From: Chryseosolibacter sp049791675
GTDB taxonomy: Bacteria > Bacteroidota > Bacteroidia > Cytophagales > Cyclobacteriaceae
NCBI GenBank assembly: GCA_049791675.1
Contig: JBARAD010000141.1
Location: 1 to 64,000 of the forward strand
Length of the DNA stretch: 64,000 nt
Direction of reading: 5' to 3'
The translations under genes and the position numbers were made by a program. Positions 33,978 to 43,397 of the stretch are shown in pieces; the stretch's first letter is position 1, and every line of letters begins with the position of its first letter. Below the pieces are notes generated by a model. The model was not told the DNA's origin, did no database searches, and saw only the letters and a list, made by a program, of their open reading frames with translations.

Positions 33978-36900
33978 ATGAAAAAATGTTACTTATTATT
34001 CTGTACGCTATTATTCCTGAATCAGTTTGCATTTCCGCAGGTACGTGACGCGTCCGCATTCACTGCACCCCCTTCTGTTGACGCCATTTACGCGAGCGCT
34101 TCGCACAATCCCGGAACGGGTGATTCACCATTCATTGCTTTGGATGTTACGGGCCTGGTCACAGACGAAAATGGCCAGGGGTTCCCGGGCGTAAACATCA
34201 TTGTGAAAGGTACTTCCACAGGCACGACCACGGACGTGAACGGCAGATACGCGATGGCTGTAGATGATGAAAATGCGACGCTTGTGTTCTCTTTCGTCGG
34301 ATACAACGAACTGGAGATATCCCTGGCAGGAAGAACGGTACTGGATGTTCAGATGAGCCCCAACCTTCAGGCGCTGGATGAAGTTGTTGTCACCGCGCTG
34401 GGTATCGAACGCTCCCAGAAGAGTCTGGGGTATGCGACCACCAAAGTCAGTTCGGATGAGCTTACGATAAACAGGACGCCGAATTTCATGAACGCGCTCC
34501 AGGGCAAAGTCGCAGGGGTGAGTATCTCGGCGCTGGGTACAGGGCCCGCGGGAAGTTCGAAGATCCGCATCCGCGGTCAGTCTTCCATGTCCGGACAAAA
34601 CAGTCCGCTGATCGTGGTCAACGGTATTCCGATAGACAACACGAATTTTGCCACGAACCAGGGAAATGCCGGAGCAGACAACTCGATTCAGGTCAGAGGT
34701 GGGGGCGGCGTTTATTCCGATGGAGGCGACGGACTCTCCAGTATCAATCCGGATGACATCGAGAGCATGACAGTGTTGAAAGGCGCTGCAGCCTCCGCGT
34801 TGTACGGATTCCGGGCGCAGAACGGCGTGATCATGATCACGACCAAATCCAAAGGCGAAGGCCGGGGCATCGGTGTGACCTATAATATGAACTACACCAA
34901 TGAGACTCCGCTGGATTTTACCGATTACCAATACGAATATGGACAGGGTGAGAACGGGGTCCGGCCTACGAGTCCTAACCCCACTTCGGGTCAATGGTCT
35001 TTCGGGGAAAGATTTGAGCCCGGAATGACCCACATTCTTTTCGATGGACTGGTGGTCCCGTATGAGCCCCAACATGACCGCATCAAGAAATTCTTCCGGA
35101 ACGGTCAGAATCTCACGAACACCATTACACTTTCAAGCAGTGGTGAGAAGGGCGGATTTAATTTTTCGATGGCGAATCTGGACAGTAAGGGGATTGTTCC
35201 AAACAACTCCTACAACCGGAAGACATTTAACCTCGGTATGAATTACAACCTCTCCGAGAAACTGATATTCCAGGCGAATGCGAATTATTCAAACGAATAC
35301 AATGAAAATCCTCCCAACATAGCCAACCAGGATAACTCTATTCCTACCTCGTTGTATAACCTGGCGAACTCGATGCCGCTGGAAGTGCTGGACGCAAACA
35401 AGTACAATGCACAGGGCAATGAATATATCTATTCGCGCTTCATGAACCGCACGAATCCTTATTGGGTTCTTGCCGAGCAATTCAACAACATACGCCGCGA
35501 CAGGCTATTCGGAAATATCACGCTGAAGTACAATATCCTCAAATGGCTTTATGTACAAGGCAGGGTAGGGCAGGATTACTGGTCGCGCGACCAGGATTAC
35601 AATAACTTCCCTACCGGGCACGCTTCCAGGGCGGCAGCGCCCCCTGGTTTTGTGAATGGTATGTATACTCAGGAAGCAAGGCGTTTCCGCGAAGTGAATA
35701 CCGACATCCTTATTTCCGCCTCACGTGAGTTTGGAGACATTGGCGTAAACCTGACCGCCGGAGGAAACCAGATGACGCAGCGTTCAGACCTTAACAGCGT
35801 TCAGGTCACCGATTTTGTCGTGCGAGATCTTTATACGGTGCAAAACGGCCGCGCAAAAGATCCTTTATATTCGCTTACCGAATATGCTGTTAACTCCATT
35901 TACGGATCAGCGGAATTTTCATTCAAGAGATTTCTGTATTTGAATGGAACCCTCAGAAACGACTGGTTCTCGACCCTTTCGCCTGAGAACAGAAGTATAT
36001 TATATCCTTCCATATCCGCGAGCTATGTGTTTTCCGAATCCATGGAGCTGCCGACCTGGTTAACATTTGGAAAAATCAGGGTCGCCTATGCTGAAGTTGG
36101 TAGTGATAGTTCTGTGCCGCCGTATTCCAACCTCCTTTTTTATAATGTTAACGCCAATCTGTTCCCGAACCCGTCCGGGGCGACGCAGCCGGTTGGAGGA
36201 CCAAGCTCAACAACACTGCCCAATCCCAACTTGCGGCCTATGCGTATCGCTGAGACGGAGGCAGGTCTGGAAATACGGATGTTTGACAACCGCGTAGGAA
36301 TTGAGGTGTCAGTTTATAACAAGCTGACCACCGATCAGATCGTCAGTGCGCAGATCTCGGATGCATCGGGATTTGTGGACAGACGGATCAACAGCGGTGA
36401 GAGCGAGAACAGGGGTATTGAAATGCTGATCAACTTGGTACCTATAAGATCAAGTGATTTCCGATGGGATTTCACCTTTAACGGCGCCTACAATAAGACC
36501 AAGGTGCTCAGCCTTCTTACAGACACGCCGGGCGAACGCATCACAGTCGGAACGCACGTGTTCAATGGTGAGCTCAGGCAGATCGTCGGCGAAGAAATGG
36601 GCCAGATTGCAGGCTTTGGATATCGCCGGGATGATCAGGGACGAAAAGTGTTCGGCACGAACGGAATCCCGCTGCGCACCGCGGACCTCGTCACTTTCGG
36701 AAGCGCCCTTCCGAGGTGGGTCGGTGGATTTAACAATGCATTTCTGTACAAAGGACTTTCCTTTTCATTCCTCATTGACTTCAAACTCGGTAACAAGATG
36801 TTGTCTGGAACCAATTTCAACCTGGTGCGTCACGGACTTCATAAGATGACGCTGGCGGGCAGAGACGAAGGGGTCATCGGTGACGGTGTAGACGTCGATG

Positions 36901-37232
36901 GAAATGTGAACGCTGTCGTGGCCGGCGTACAACCCTACTGGGAAGTGGTCAGGTCGCAGGCCCTGATCGAACCGGTAATCTTTGACGGTGGCTACTGGAA
37001 GCTGCGCCAGGTAACGCTTGGATATGACTTTACCAAATTTTTGCCGGGTAATTTCCCGGTGAAGGGGCTGAGGCTGAGCTTTGTAGCAAACAATGTCCTG
37101 ATGCTGAAGAAGTGGGTCGACAATATCGATCCGGAGAGCTTCGGCTACAGTTCGGATAACGTGGTGGGGATGGAATCAACCGGAGTTCCTACAACCAGGA
37201 GTATGGGTTTCAATTTGAATGTCAGACTATAA
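33978..37232 (+). CDS. SusC/RagA-family TonB-linked outer membrane protein
   Basis: This 1084-residue outer-membrane transporter imports nutrients captured by its SusD partner, driven by TonB. A signal peptide (ending near FAFPQ) is followed by an unusual ~38-residue spacer. A carboxypeptidase-D-like regulatory domain comes next (VTGLVTDENGQGFPGVNIIVKGTSTGTTTDVNGRYAM), then the SusC boundary motif DEVVVTALGIERSQKSLGYATTKV. The plug (~150-290) has IRIRGQSSMSGQNSPLIVVNG, and the beta barrel runs to the C-terminus. The susD gene follows by 12 bases. No glycosidase or sulfatase gene accompanies the pair, so the substrate cannot be read from context. Confidence 0.95.
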   Translation: MKKCYLLFCTLLFLNQFAFPQVRDASAFTAPPSVDAIYASASHNPGTGDSPFIALDVTGLVTDENGQGFPGVNIIVKGTSTGTTTDVNGRYAMAVDDENATLVFSFVGYNELEISLAGRTVLDVQMSPNLQALDEVVVTALGIERSQKSLGYATTKVSSDELTINRTPNFMNALQGKVAGVSISALGTGPAGSSKIRIRGQSSMSGQNSPLIVVNGIPIDNTNFATNQGNAGADNSIQVRGGGGVYSDGGDGLSSINPDDIESMTVLKGAAASALYGFRAQNGVIMITTKSKGEGRGIGVTYNMNYTNETPLDFTDYQYEYGQGENGVRPTSPNPTSGQWSFGERFEPGMTHILFDGLVVPYEPQHDRIKKFFRNGQNLTNTITLSSSGEKGGFNFSMANLDSKGIVPNNSYNRKTFNLGMNYNLSEKLIFQANANYSNEYNENPPNIANQDNSIPTSLYNLANSMPLEVLDANKYNAQGNEYIYSRFMNRTNPYWVLAEQFNNIRRDRLFGNITLKYNILKWLYVQGRVGQDYWSRDQDYNNFPTGHASRAAAPPGFVNGMYTQEARRFREVNTDILISASREFGDIGVNLTAGGNQMTQRSDLNSVQVTDFVVRDLYTVQNGRAKDPLYSLTEYAVNSIYGSAEFSFKRFLYLNGTLRNDWFSTLSPENRSILYPSISASYVFSESMELPTWLTFGKIRVAYAEVGSDSSVPPYSNLLFYNVNANLFPNPSGATQPVGGPSSTTLPNPNLRPMRIAETEAGLEIRMFDNRVGIEVSVYNKLTTDQIVSAQISDASGFVDRRINSGESENRGIEMLINLVPIRSSDFRWDFTFNGAYNKTKVLSLLTDTPGERITVGTHVFNGELRQIVGEEMGQIAGFGYRRDDQGRKVFGTNGIPLRTADLVTFGSALPRWVGGFNNAFLYKGLSFSFLIDFKLGNKMLSGTNFNLVRHGLHKMTLAGRDEGVIGDGVDVDGNVNAVVAGVQPYWEVVRSQALIEPVIFDGGYWKLRQVTLGYDFTKFLPGNFPVKGLRLSFVANNVLMLKKWVDNIDPESFGYSSDNVVGMESTGVPTTRSMGFNLNVRL

Positions 37233-37244
37233 CAGAATTCAATC

Positions 37245-38783
37245 ATGAAAAATATATTTAGATACACTTTTCTGCTCGGCGTGTTGCTGACTGTCCATAC
37301 CTCCTGTGATCAGGACTTTGATGAGATCAACACCAGTCAGACTGCCGCCTTAGCCATTGACCCGGTGTTTCAACTGAACAATGCGGTAATCAATACTTCA
37401 TTCCCGGGGGCAACCCTGGTGTACGAGATCGGTATCGTGCAACAGATCATCTCGCCTAACTCCGGCGTATTGACAGGTGCGAACTACAACCAGGACAACC
37501 GCGCCTCGACACAGGCTTTGTGGCAGGGGTATTATCGCAACGTGATCAGGAACACGCGCGATATTATCGAACGTACCCAGGATGATTCCGACCGCAGTAA
37601 CCTGTATAATATGGCGCGGATCCTTCAGGCCTATGCTTTTATGGTATTGACGGACAGCTACGGCGATATACCTTATGTGGAGGGCGGAACTGGTTATATC
37701 GACCAGGTATTCTTTCCCGCGTATGACGCACAGGAAGCTATCTACCCGCAGCTCATACAGGAATTTACGGAGGCATCAGCCGCCTTAAACGCTGCCGGAA
37801 GAATTGAAACTGCGGATATCCTGTATGGCGGGGACGTCGCCAAGTGGAAGAAGTTTGGCAATTCACTTTTGCTGCGTGCCGGCATGCGTCTGAGCAAAGT
37901 GAACGCAACGCAGGCGGCCCAGGTTGCCAGCAGCGCTTTCCAGGCAGGAGTGATCATGGACAACGCCGATAATGCAGTGATGCGCCACGACAACAACTAC
38001 GTAAATCCGGTAGGCACTACGTTGAACTCTACCGAAGCTGCGAACTATTACATGACCGAACCTTTTGTCAACCACCTGAAGAGCAACAGCGATCCCCGTC
38101 TCTCCTCGATCGCCGTGCGGTATGTGGGCGCAAAATCGGGCCCGGAGCAGGTGGCTGCCATCGCGTCAACTGATCCTGGCGTCCAGATCGGTATGCCTAT
38201 GGGACATGACAATGCTACGATCGTTCCGGTTGCCGCGAATCTTGGCCTGGCCAGCTTCTATGATTTTACGCAGATCGACCGTTTGCGGCTCGCCGGCAGA
38301 TTTGCGCCGGTGTTCTTTGTAACTGCGGCGCAGACGCAGTTGTTGCTCGCGGAAGCAAGACAACGCGGATGGATCACGACAGCCACGACGGCGCAGGAGT
38401 TCTATCACAGCGGCATCCGCGCCCACATGGCGCAGCTCGCCAGTTATGGCGAAGCATCAGCAGTTGCTGATGATGACATCAATGCGTACATCGCGGCACA
38501 TCCGCTCGCCGCAGATGATGCCACGGCATTTGAGCAGATCAATAACGAATATTGGGTCGCTTCTTTTCTCAATGGCCCGGAAGCTTTTGCGAATTTCAGA
38601 AGAAGTGGATTCCCCGATCTCGCTCCCAATCCTTTTCCGGGAAAAGATATCGCAGGTGATTTTATCCGCCGCCTGACATATCCTAACTCGGAAATCTCGG
38701 TTAACACAGACAACGTGAATGCCGCCATATCAAGAATGGGCGCTGACGACCTCGACACCCGCGTCTGGTGGGATGTGCCATAG
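37245..38783 (+). CDS. SusD/RagB-family nutrient-binding lipoprotein
   Basis: The 512-residue surface lipoprotein forms the lid over SusC and binds its ligand. The signal has its lipid-anchored cysteine at ~21 (LTVHTSC). The body resembles the SusD-like_2 subgroup: RNVIRNTRDIIERTQDDSDRSNLYNMARILQAYAFMVLTDSYGDIPYVEGGTGY, with the characteristic W-x-N segment replaced by WKKFGNSLLLRAGMRLSKV. It also has LLAEARQRGW and ISNVN-type repeats before the end. It is translated 12 bases after susC and followed by a strong terminator, so susC-susD is a two-gene unit. Confidence 0.93.
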   Translation: MKNIFRYTFLLGVLLTVHTSCDQDFDEINTSQTAALAIDPVFQLNNAVINTSFPGATLVYEIGIVQQIISPNSGVLTGANYNQDNRASTQALWQGYYRNVIRNTRDIIERTQDDSDRSNLYNMARILQAYAFMVLTDSYGDIPYVEGGTGYIDQVFFPAYDAQEAIYPQLIQEFTEASAALNAAGRIETADILYGGDVAKWKKFGNSLLLRAGMRLSKVNATQAAQVASSAFQAGVIMDNADNAVMRHDNNYVNPVGTTLNSTEAANYYMTEPFVNHLKSNSDPRLSSIAVRYVGAKSGPEQVAAIASTDPGVQIGMPMGHDNATIVPVAANLGLASFYDFTQIDRLRLAGRFAPVFFVTAAQTQLLLAEARQRGWITTATTAQEFYHSGIRAHMAQLASYGEASAVADDDINAYIAAHPLAADDATAFEQINNEYWVASFLNGPEAFANFRRSGFPDLAPNPFPGKDIAGDFIRRLTYPNSEISVNTDNVNAAISRMGADDLDTRVWWDVP

Positions 38784-38795
38784 CGACACCATGAG

Positions 38796-38832
38796 AATTG
38801 GAATCCGGCCAACCCGGATTCCAATTTTTTTT
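38796..38832 (+). terminator. Intrinsic terminator of susC-susD
   Basis: AATTGGAATCCGG (38796-38808) pairs perfectly with CCGGATTCCAATT (38814-38826) around a five-base loop, then runs into T residues. It lies 12 bases after the susD stop and separates the pair from the regulator gene. Confidence 0.92.
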
Positions 38833-38955
38833 AGCATCGGGTGACTGCTGCCTGGCATTTGCTGTATTGATAAGATACGAAATCAAGCTGCGGCAAAAAG
38901 GGTAAAAGAAGCTCAGATCATACGCGAATGGCCCTTTCCGGTGATGATTCAGCCA

Positions 38956-38988
38956 AAAAACAGTTTTTGATAGAAAAAAACAGTTTTT
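38956..38988 (+). promoter_or_regulatory. Twin palindromic boxes, likely operator of the MocR-type gene
   Basis: Two perfect 13-base palindromes, AAAACAGTTTT with one extra A/T pair at each end, occupy 38956-38968 and 38976-38988. Their centres are exactly 20 bases apart, about two helix turns, placing them on one face. Directly after the second lies TATATTCG (38997-39004), one mismatch from TAnnTTTG. The second box therefore covers the -33 region. The start codon is at 39027. Autoregulation by the MocR protein is the likely reading. Confidence 0.55.
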
Positions 38989-39026
38989 ATTTTTTTATAT
39001 TCGTACAGATCAGTTTATTCCTCTGT

Positions 39027-40457
39027 ATGTATGAATTAAAATCGGAGCACAAGTATTTAGCGGTGGCCGACAGGATTGAAACCCTGATCGAAAAGCAGAT
39101 CCTCAAAGTCGGCGACAAGCTTCTTTCCGTCCGGGCGTTGAGCAAAGAGCAGGGAATCAGTCTGAGCACTGCTTTTCAGGCTTATTATTCACTCGAGAGC
39201 AAGGGCCTGATTGAGGCGCGGCCGCAGTCGGGCTACTACGTGAAATTTTCACGCAATCACATTCTTGATCTGCCACAGGTGTGCGATCCGCCGGATGATG
39301 CCATCCCTGTGAGTGTTGACGAGATGATCAACACTGTTTACATGGATTTTAACCGGGAGAAGATCCTGAATTTTTCCATGGCGGCGCCTTCGGTAGAACT
39401 GTTGCCCACCGCGAAACTAAACAAGGCGGTGATGCACGCGCTTCGTCAGTCAAAGACCAGTTGCCTGCATTATGAGCATGTGCAGGGGAACGTGTTGCTC
39501 CGGAAACAGATAGCCAGGCAAGCCTTCAACTGGGGCGGTACGCCTGGGGAGGATGACATTGTCGTCACCGCAGGCGCTGTGGAAGCAATATCGCTTTGCG
39601 TGAAGGCAATCACCAATCCCGGAGATACCATTGCCATCGAGAGCCCGACATACTTTGCTATTTTCCAGGTGATGGAAAGCCATGGTCTGAAAGTCGTGGA
39701 GATTCCAACGGACCCGGTAACAGGAATTGATGTGGATTATCTCGAACAGGCCATTCCCCGCTTTGGCATCAAGGCGTGTTTGTTTGTAAACAACTTCAGC
39801 AATCCACTGGGAAGTTGTATGCCGGATGAGAAAAAGAAGCAGCTTGTCGACATGCTCGCACAAAAGCAGATCCCGCTGATCGAAGATGACATCTACGGTG
39901 AACTGTACTTTGGAAAGAATCGTCCGAAGACATGCAAAACATTTGATAAAAAAGGTCTGGTGCTATACTGTGCTTCTTTTTCGAAATCACTTGCGCCCGG
40001 TTACCGGATAGGGTGGACCATTCCCGGAAGGTTTAAGGACAAGGTGATCAGTCTTAAGCGAATGCACACGGTTTCCACCAACACGCTGACGCAGGCTGCT
40101 GTTGCGGATTTTTTGAGCAACGGCAGATTTGAGCTGCATCTCCGGCATCTCCGCAAAGCTTTGTACACGCAATCACTTCGGTATCTGCAGGCAGTATCAG
40201 AATACTTTCCCGAAGATACGCGCGTGACACGGCCGCAAGGCGGATTTACATTATGGGTGGAGATGAATAAAAAGATAAACGCTTACAAGCTCCATAAGCG
40301 CGCGCTGAAACACAGGATCGGAATCGCACCGGGCCAGATCTTTTCATCACAGGGAAGATTTGAAAATTGCTTCCGCATCAGCTATGGAGCGCCCTGGAGC
40401 GAGGAGATCTCACACGGATTGCAAACGCTGGGAAAACTCATCCGTGAAATGCGCTGA
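39027..40457 (+). CDS. MocR-type regulator: GntR helix-turn-helix fused to aminotransferase domain
   Basis: It is 476 residues from the ATG at 39027; the longer frame passes through the promoter and operator and is rejected. Residues ~5-75 form a GntR winged helix (YLAVADRIETLIEKQILKVGDKLLSVRALSKEQGISLSTAFQAYYSLESKGLIEARPQSGYYV). The rest is a fold-type I aminotransferase with ITNPGDTIAIESPTYF, the N/D pair in FVNNFSNPLG and IEDDIYGELYF, and the PLP lysine in YCASFSKSLAPGYRIGW. MocR proteins sense PLP or amino compounds and control nearby metabolic genes. Its target here could be itself or the adjacent susCD; neither is proven. Confidence 0.92.
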   Translation: MYELKSEHKYLAVADRIETLIEKQILKVGDKLLSVRALSKEQGISLSTAFQAYYSLESKGLIEARPQSGYYVKFSRNHILDLPQVCDPPDDAIPVSVDEMINTVYMDFNREKILNFSMAAPSVELLPTAKLNKAVMHALRQSKTSCLHYEHVQGNVLLRKQIARQAFNWGGTPGEDDIVVTAGAVEAISLCVKAITNPGDTIAIESPTYFAIFQVMESHGLKVVEIPTDPVTGIDVDYLEQAIPRFGIKACLFVNNFSNPLGSCMPDEKKKQLVDMLAQKQIPLIEDDIYGELYFGKNRPKTCKTFDKKGLVLYCASFSKSLAPGYRIGWTIPGRFKDKVISLKRMHTVSTNTLTQAAVADFLSNGRFELHLRHLRKALYTQSLRYLQAVSEYFPEDTRVTRPQGGFTLWVEMNKKINAYKLHKRALKHRIGIAPGQIFSSQGRFENCFRISYGAPWSEEISHGLQTLGKLIREMR

Positions 40458-40466
40458 CGTTCCTTT

Positions 40467-40501
40467 ACCAACGATAACTACCAATAATAGCTAACGGCCA
40501 A
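40467..40501. repeat. Weak heptamer repeat in a convergent gap
   Basis: The gap between convergent stops holds loosely repeated seven-base words (ATAACTA, CCAATAA, TAGCTAA, CGGCCAA). The periodicity is faint compared with 66-93 or 10622-10656. Confidence 0.3.
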
Positions 40502-40503
40502 CC

Positions 40504-41364
40504 TCACACCCCGAGGTCCGCTCCGTCGGCGATCAGAAGGAGGAGTTCCTTCACCTCTTCCGCCTTATCATGTTCGCCCATTTTGTCGAACGACATGATC
40601 AGGTTGCGCAGCACCCTGCGGATGATATCAAGGTTCGAGCAGGGTTCGAAAAAAGATGCCTGCGGCGTAAGATGAAGCTCGTTGATATAATTTTCGATGT
40701 CCTGCTTTGAGAAGATCAGTCCTTTGTTGAAGGCATTGATATAAAACTGGTTATGCCTGTCATCTTTATAGGTAAGCACAAAAAGATTCGGCAGGTTCAC
40801 GCCGTAGACGGGCAGTTTTAATTTTTGCGCCACAAGCATGTAGATAACACAAAGCGTAATGGGATTTCCTTTGCGCGTCTCGAGGACGATGTTGATCATG
40901 GAATTTCCCGGACTGTGGAAATTCTTTGTGTTGGCGCCGAACTTAAGCTTGCTGAACACTACACTGTTGATCACCTTCACCTGGTCAAAGGGATAGAGAT
41001 CGGGTTTGAATTCAAGCCACGTTTCATAGTAGAGCTGCTCGAGTTCCTGTTTTAACTTAAGTTGTTCAATATCCGGATACTGATAGGTTGCCACCAGCCA
41101 CATTCCGGTGAGCAGGTCGTGGTCTTCGGATTGATACCACTCCTTGAGTCGCTCCTTCAGAAGTTCATACTGAAGTGTGTGAATGAGATCCTCGATTCTC
41201 CGCTGAACGTTTGAATTAAAATTGCTCTCCCACTCCTGTTCAAGAAAAGGTATGATCTCCGTTCCCAGTGAAAGGATCTTTTCCTGTACGTGGGTGACGA
41301 TCTGGTCATCATCGTCTTCCAGCAAGGATATCAGTGCCTTAAATTCTTTCGATTCCATTCCCAT
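40504..41364 (-). CDS. Transglutaminase-like (SirB1 N-terminal domain) protein
   Basis: It is a 286-residue cytoplasmic protein. An N-terminal ~90-residue helical, HEAT-like part (LLEDDDDQIVTHVQEKILSLGTEIIPFLEQEWE) precedes a transglutaminase-core-2 domain as in SirB1/YchA. That domain shows FHSPGNSMINIVLETRKGNPITLCVIYMLVAQKLKLPVYGVNLPNLFVLTYKD. The cysteine of ITLCVIYM is where a transglutaminase nucleophile would sit. A conserved histidine is less obvious, so activity is uncertain. Function in this family is poorly known. It stands 186 bases from the carboxyltransferase gene on the same strand. Confidence 0.82.
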   Translation of the reverse strand: MGMESKEFKALISLLEDDDDQIVTHVQEKILSLGTEIIPFLEQEWESNFNSNVQRRIEDLIHTLQYELLKERLKEWYQSEDHDLLTGMWLVATYQYPDIEQLKLKQELEQLYYETWLEFKPDLYPFDQVKVINSVVFSKLKFGANTKNFHSPGNSMINIVLETRKGNPITLCVIYMLVAQKLKLPVYGVNLPNLFVLTYKDDRHNQFYINAFNKGLIFSKQDIENYINELHLTPQASFFEPCSNLDIIRRVLRNLIMSFDKMGEHDKAEEVKELLLLIADGADLGV

Positions 41365-41550
41365 AAGCGCGCGCTACTTTTCAGCATGAAGGTAAAAACT
41401 TTTCCTTTTATTAAAAGCACCTGCGGCCGAAAATGGTTCGGAGTTGTCGCCGAAACATGGAGGGGTCAATCAGAATATCAGGAAAGACACGGCCATTTGT
41501 TCAGTGTGCGGCCGTAATATTTATCGCGTGGAATCGCGGCAGAACGATAT

Positions 41551-43185
41551 TTATGTTTGAATAACGCCCACATTAAATTTTTCCACCGGTGCAAGATTCG
41601 CGGCTTCTATGCCCATGGATATTACTGTGCGTGTTTCCAGGGGATCGATGACACCATCCACCCAGAGATGTGAAGCGGCGTAATAAGGACTCAACTGTTC
41701 ATTGTACTGGTCCGTGATCTCCTTCAGCAATTTTTGTTCTTCTTCTGCGGTGATCTTCCTGCCTTGTCCTTTCAACGTATTGACCCTGATCTGCAACAAT
41801 GTTTTTGCCGCAGATGCGCCGCTCATGACGGCAATCTGCGAGGTTGGCCATGCATAGATCAATCGGGGATCGTAAGCTTTACCGCACATGGCGTAGTTGC
41901 CTGCCCCGTAAGAGTTGCCCATGATGATGGTGAATTTGGGAACAGTGGAATTGGCCATGGCGTTGACCATCTTCGCACCATCCTTGATGATACCTCCGTG
42001 TTCTGCCTTGCTTCCGACCATAAAACCACTCACATCCTGAAGGAACAGCAGCGGAATTTTGCGCTGATTGCAATTCATGATGAAGCGTGCAGCTTTGTCC
42101 GCGGAATCTGAATAGATCACACCCCCCATCTGCATTTCACCTTTCTTTGTCTTCACGACCTTTCGCTGGTTGGCGATGATGCCGACAGCCCAGCCATCGA
42201 TGCGGGCAACGCCACAGATAAGCGTTTTGCCATAGAGCGCCTTATATTCAACAAACGCGGAGTCGTCGACAAGTCTTTTGATGATCTCCAGCGTATCGTA
42301 CGGCTTTACGCGGTCACTGGGAAAAAGGCCATAGAGTGTCTTCGGATCTTCCTTTGGCAGTTTGGGTGTGGCGCGATCAAACCCTGCGCGCATCCGGGCT
42401 CCGAATTTTTCGAACAATGAACGGATATAATCCAGGCATGCCTGGTCGTTGGGAAATTTATTATCAGTTACGCCGGAGATCTCACAGTGTGTTGTTGCAC
42501 CGCCGAGGGTTTCGTTGTCAATGTCTTCTCCGATCGCTGCCTTGACAAGATAAGATCCGGCAAGAAAAATGGATCCGGTCTTGTCGACGATCATGGCTTC
42601 GTCAGACATGATCGGCAGGTACGCTCCGCCTGCCACACAGCTTCCCATGATCGCAGCGATCTGCACGATACCCATCGCCGACATCTTTGCATTGTTCCGG
42701 AATTGCCGGCCGAAGTGCTCCTTGTCGGGAAAGATCTCATCCTGCATGGGAAGGAATACCCCGGCGCTGTCGACAAGATAGACGATGGGCAGCTGATTCT
42801 CCATGGCGATTTCCTGCGCCCGCAGATTTTTCTTGGCGGTGATGGGAAACCACGCACCTGCCTTCACCGTGGCGTCGTTCGCCACGATCACGCATTGTCG
42901 TTTTTGGATGTAGCCGATACCGGTTACGACACCGCCTCCGGGACAGCCACCCACATCCTGATACATGCCCTCGCCTGCAAAAAGTCCGATCTCCAGAAAT
43001 TCAGATCCCGGGTCGATGAGATATTGTATACGCTCGCGTGCCGTGAGTTTGCCACGCTGATGTTGTTCTTCTATTTTTTTCTCCCCCCCTCCCAGCCGCG
43101 TCTTCTTTTCTTTTGCATGAAGCTGGGAGATGAGTTGCTTCATCTGGTCTTCGTTCTTGTTAAATTCCAAATCTGTTTTTTTCAT
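41551..43185 (-). CDS. Acyl-CoA carboxylase beta (carboxyltransferase) subunit
   Basis: It is 544 residues from the ATG at 43185; the 50-residue upstream extension covers the direct repeats and lacks homology. Two crotonase-fold halves are visible. The N-half shows GAWFPITAKKNLRAQEIAMENQLPIVYLVDSAGVFLP and MGSCVAGGAYLPIMSDEAMIV. The C-half shows RFIMNCNQRKIPLLFLQDVSGFMVGSKAEHGGIIKDGAKMVNA and MGNSYGAGNYAMCGKAYDPRLIYAWPTSQIAVM. This pattern fits methylcrotonyl-CoA or propionyl-CoA carboxylase beta chains. The long N-terminus with GGGEKKIEEQHQRGKLTARERI suits methylcrotonyl/geranyl types. No alpha (biotin carboxylase) gene is adjacent, so the exact substrate stays open. Confidence 0.92.
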   Translation of the reverse strand: MKKTDLEFNKNEDQMKQLISQLHAKEKKTRLGGGEKKIEEQHQRGKLTARERIQYLIDPGSEFLEIGLFAGEGMYQDVGGCPGGGVVTGIGYIQKRQCVIVANDATVKAGAWFPITAKKNLRAQEIAMENQLPIVYLVDSAGVFLPMQDEIFPDKEHFGRQFRNNAKMSAMGIVQIAAIMGSCVAGGAYLPIMSDEAMIVDKTGSIFLAGSYLVKAAIGEDIDNETLGGATTHCEISGVTDNKFPNDQACLDYIRSLFEKFGARMRAGFDRATPKLPKEDPKTLYGLFPSDRVKPYDTLEIIKRLVDDSAFVEYKALYGKTLICGVARIDGWAVGIIANQRKVVKTKKGEMQMGGVIYSDSADKAARFIMNCNQRKIPLLFLQDVSGFMVGSKAEHGGIIKDGAKMVNAMANSTVPKFTIIMGNSYGAGNYAMCGKAYDPRLIYAWPTSQIAVMSGASAAKTLLQIRVNTLKGQGRKITAEEEQKLLKEITDQYNEQLSPYYAASHLWVDGVIDPLETRTVISMGIEAANLAPVEKFNVGVIQT

Positions 43186-43232
43186 AGCCACTTTATTTGC
43201 CCTGAAGGCACTTTCATTCAGAGACACGAAGA

Positions 43233-43341
43233 CAACAAACCAGTTGACAATTGCTGAACCTGAATTGTTCTTGCTTTTAAGACGTGCCTGCGGAGTTAAT
43301 GGTGATAAATTAAATGCCAACAAATAGGTTGACAATTGCTG
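43233..43341. repeat. Pair of 24-base direct repeats upstream of the carboxyltransferase gene
   Basis: CAACAAA, three variable bases, then GTTGACAATTGCTG occurs at 43233-43256 and again at 43318-43341, 85 bases apart, 21 of 24 bases identical. They lie 48-156 bases upstream of the carboxyltransferase start and downstream of the MCE gene stop. They may be operator copies for an unknown regulator or a small local duplication. Confidence 0.7.
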
Positions 43342-43397
43342 CGTGGGGCAATCGGACCTGTCCCTGCTAAAACCAGACCGGGCAAATAACCCAACCG

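Noticed and set aside
34125..35075. 316-codon antisense frame inside susC
   Set aside because: No signal, domain or helix pattern; the opposite strand encodes the clear SusC plug domain.
42487..43257. 256-codon plus-strand frame opposite the carboxyltransferase
   Set aside because: Composition (many Cys, His, Arg) is that of an antisense shadow, and the minus-strand gene is certain.
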